From: JAGXOF01 sp046545575
Lineage (GTDB): Bacteria; Chloroflexota; Dehalococcoidia; SZUA-161; SpSt-899
Direction: 5' to 3'
Assembly (NCBI GenBank): GCA_046545575.1
Contig: JBKGZM010000027.1
Span: 1-22,933, forward strand
DNA: 22,933 bases
Of the stretch, positions 21,473-22,933 are shown in pieces (position 1 is the stretch's first letter; the number at the start of each line of letters is the position of its first letter). The translations under genes and the position numbers were made by a program. A model generated the notes under the pieces. The model searched no databases, was not told the DNA's origin, and worked only from the letters and a program-made list of their open reading frames with translations.

Positions 21473-22099
21473 ATGACGGACGTAATAGAAAAGCTCTCAA
21501 ACCTGCAAACCTATCCTCAGGAACTGGGAATCGACCTGGAAACGGAAGAGGGCCGGTTCAAGTGGTTCCTGGCATCGATCCTCTTTTCCAAGCGGATATC
21601 CGCCGATATCGCCAAATCGACGTACAGGGAGTTTGAAAAGGAGGGATTGGTAACGCCAGACCGCATTACGGAGGCCGGCTGGGACAAGCTCGTGGAGGTG
21701 CTGGACGCCGGAGGGTATGTCCGCTACGATTACTCCACCGCGACCACACTCCTCGGAATAGCTGGCGACCTCAAGGAGAAGTACGGCTCTCTGGAAACAC
21801 TGTATGAACAGTCAAAGGACACGAAGGACCTTGAGAAAAGGCTCCAGGAATTCAAAGGCGTGGGACAGACGACGGTCAATATCTTTTTGAGGGACCTGAA
21901 AGCCATGTGGGGAAAAGCCAGGCCCAAGATCTCACCTCCCGCCATTCAGGTCGCTTCCAGGCTCGATCTTACGAATGAGCAACTCGAACTTCCCGACGTC
22001 GAGTCCGCACTGGTCAGGATAAACCTCGAGTTCTGCAAGCGGAAGAGGTGCTCCTCCTGCCCCGTTAAGGAGGACTGTAAAGAGGCAAGCGCCAGCTGA
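21473..22099 (+). CDS. HhH-GPD/endonuclease III-like Fe-S protein with atypical catalytic site
   Basis: A 208-residue protein with the endonuclease III layout: an N-terminal helical half (FKWFLASILFSKRISADIA), a helix-hairpin-helix LQEFKGVGQTTVNIFLRDL (124-142), and a C-terminal cysteine cluster C188-x4-C193-x2-C196-x5-C202. In endonuclease III the hairpin reads GVGRKTA with the catalytic Lys, and the downstream VDTH supplies the catalytic Asp. By hand alignment these are Thr133 and Ser154 here (GVGQTT, ISPPAIQ). The cysteine spacing is also two short of the usual C-x6-C. It is therefore either a DNA-binding relative without glycosylase activity or uses another residue. The ribosome site is GAGGTG. 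Its position 21 bases after vapC suggests one transcript. Confidence 0.8.
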   Translation: MTDVIEKLSNLQTYPQELGIDLETEEGRFKWFLASILFSKRISADIAKSTYREFEKEGLVTPDRITEAGWDKLVEVLDAGGYVRYDYSTATTLLGIAGDLKEKYGSLETLYEQSKDTKDLEKRLQEFKGVGQTTVNIFLRDLKAMWGKARPKISPPAIQVASRLDLTNEQLELPDVESALVRINLEFCKRKRCSSCPVKEDCKEASAS

Positions 22100-22121
22100 G
22101 CGAACGCCCCTGCTACTCCGT

Positions 22122-22144
22122 CATTCCGCGCTTGACGCGGAATG
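22122..22144. repeat. REP-like hairpin CATTCCGCG/CGCGGAATG
   Basis: CATTCCGCG, loop CTTGA and CGCGGAATG make a 9-bp perfect stem 22 bases after the HhH protein gene. The context CGTCATTCCGCGCTTGACGCGGAATG is the widespread intergenic REP-like type. It may also mark the 3' end of the vapBC transcript. Confidence 0.65.
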
Positions 22145-22433
22145 TAGGGCAAAGACTACCGAAAAGCTCCTCCCTTCAGAGAGGTCACAACCTCGCCTTC
22201 GACCGCCCTCACCCATAATAGGCAGGGAAAGTAACAGTAGATCGCCATTACCTTCACTCTTTCCATTTGAAGGAAAGGGTAATTCACCTTCGCCACAACC
22301 CATATCCAATTGGGCAACAAATGCTCCACTGGTTCTAATGTTGGCCTTACACCACGACTGTCTTTTGCCTCAAAAGCAAGGCTACAGAAATATCAACAAC
22401 TAATGATCGAACTTCTCTTAAACGAAATCAATG
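22145..22433. other. Non-coding interval with degenerate repeat remnants
   Basis: About 290 bases without a supported gene. At 22178-22220 the CTCC/GGGAGG and CCCTCACCC pieces look like a decayed copy of the element at 19377-19451. At 22251-22287, ATTACCTTCACTCTTTCC is roughly inverted against GGAAAGGGTAATTCACC. From about 22300 base composition becomes clearly AT-rich. A 77-codon plus-strand open frame starting at 22310 has no ribosome site and no protein-like character. Confidence 0.5.
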
Positions 22434-22808
22434 TTAACCAAAATTCCCGACAATCCAACCAATTACACCAGCTAACACCACGAGTCCTGCTTGCCAAATT
22501 CTATCTACCCATTTGCTACGCTTGCGCTCACTCTCATGTTTGACTAGATCTGGCAATCGTTGATTTACTTGGTCAAACAGTTCTTTGAGCTTGAGTACAG
22601 TCTCCGTATATTGCTCCAAATTAGATTTATTTACGTCGCCCACGTCTTTTTCATTCCGAAGACGAGTGATATCATCGTGTAGAATTCTATAAAGGTCTGG
22701 TTTAATTGTAGTAAAATAATCAGGCATTATTGCGCACATAGTATCCAAAGAAATTGGTTCCACTTCCTTTTTCAATCGCTCTTGAATTGTTAAAGCCACC
22801 CAATCCAA
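22434..22808 (-). CDS. Small tail-anchored protein of unknown function, N-terminus uncertain
   Basis: I do not recognise this protein. From TTG 22808 it is 124 residues: a charged helical region with LYRILHDDITRLRNEKDVGD, a coiled-coil-like stretch (EQYTETVLKLKELFDQVNQR, then LPDLVKHESERKRSKWVDRI) and one C-terminal membrane helix AGLVVLAGVIGWIVGNF. The frame is open upstream to 22886 and encodes plausible sequence (AYGHIYRAAYDALDWVALTI), but that part has no ATG, GTG or TTG before two in-frame TAA codons at 22887-22892. So the true start may be lost and the gene truncated. The AT-rich codon use is unlike the rest of the window, suggesting transfer. Stop TAA is at 22434-22436. Confidence 0.5.
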   Translation of the reverse strand: MDWVALTIQERLKKEVEPISLDTMCAIMPDYFTTIKPDLYRILHDDITRLRNEKDVGDVNKSNLEQYTETVLKLKELFDQVNQRLPDLVKHESERKRSKWVDRIWQAGLVVLAGVIGWIVGNFG

Positions 22809-22933
22809 TGCGTCATAAGCAGCGCGATAGATATGCCCGTAAGCTTTATCTAAGTTATCTTGACTATACTGTGCAGCATCTGGTAGTTATTACAGCCAAA
22901 GTCAAGATAAATCAAGATAGATTTTGGAGTATG

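Noticed and set aside
22310..22543. 77-codon plus-strand open frame at the right edge
   Set aside because: It has no ribosome site, its composition is random-like, and it overlaps the 3' end of the more plausible minus-strand membrane protein.

Overview
The window looks like a chromosomal segment of an anaerobic, Dehalococcoidia-like member of the Chloroflexota. This assignment rests on gene content and order from family knowledge (pnp, dapB, asd, dapA, rsmD, coaD in a row; malic enzyme with two-subunit class I fumarase; a chromosomal archease and RtcB pair). No database search was possible, so the taxonomy is inferred. Most of the DNA is tightly packed single-copy metabolism and RNA-processing genes. 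I see no phage genes, no transposase and no CRISPR array.

Layout. (1) 1-4849, plus strand: the 3' end of pnp, then dapB, asd and dapA (lysine/diaminopimelate branch), rsmD (16S rRNA methyltransferase) and coaD (coenzyme A synthesis), which starts at a TTG overlapping the rsmD stop. (2) 4859-8347: ilvE on the minus strand with its own promoter, a divergently transcribed membrane-anchored protein of unknown function, a FAD-dependent geranylgeranyl-reductase-like protein that overlaps it tail to tail, and a Yip1-like membrane protein. (3) A tRNA-Arg(TCG) at 8429-8502. By eye, GC content and codon choice change on its far side. (4) 8625-14979: a strong promoter and a seven-gene plus-strand operon: malic enzyme, fumarase alpha and beta, then succinate dehydrogenase/fumarate reductase A, C, D and B. 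Together these link pyruvate, malate, fumarate, succinate and the quinone pool. (5) 14976-17358, minus strand: NAD kinase, an ArgA-like acetyltransferase and a Nudix hydrolase as an overlapping cluster, preceded by a Mut7-C nuclease-like protein. (6) 17427-19349: archease and the RNA ligase RtcB, apparently expressed from a leaderless or nearly leaderless transcript. (7) 19350-19643: gene-free DNA filled with palindromic dispersed repeats. (8) 19644-22099: a divergent histone-deacetylase-fold protein (minus) facing a VapBC toxin-antitoxin pair and a degenerate endonuclease-III-like Fe-S protein (plus), with face-to-face sigma-70-type promoters between them. (9) 22100-22933: repeat-rich, then conspicuously AT-rich DNA with a small C-terminally membrane-anchored protein on the minus strand whose normal start is missing.

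No complete new defence or biosynthetic system is visible. The points most worth a second look are: an apparent frameshift that cuts a basic Gly/Arg/Ser-rich tail off polynucleotide phosphorylase; the HhH/Fe-S protein next to VapBC that lacks both endonuclease III catalytic residues; the deacetylase with a His to Gln change in its catalytic dyad; operator-like inverted repeats inside or beside the ilvE, malic-enzyme-operon and vapBC promoters; and the AT-rich right edge.
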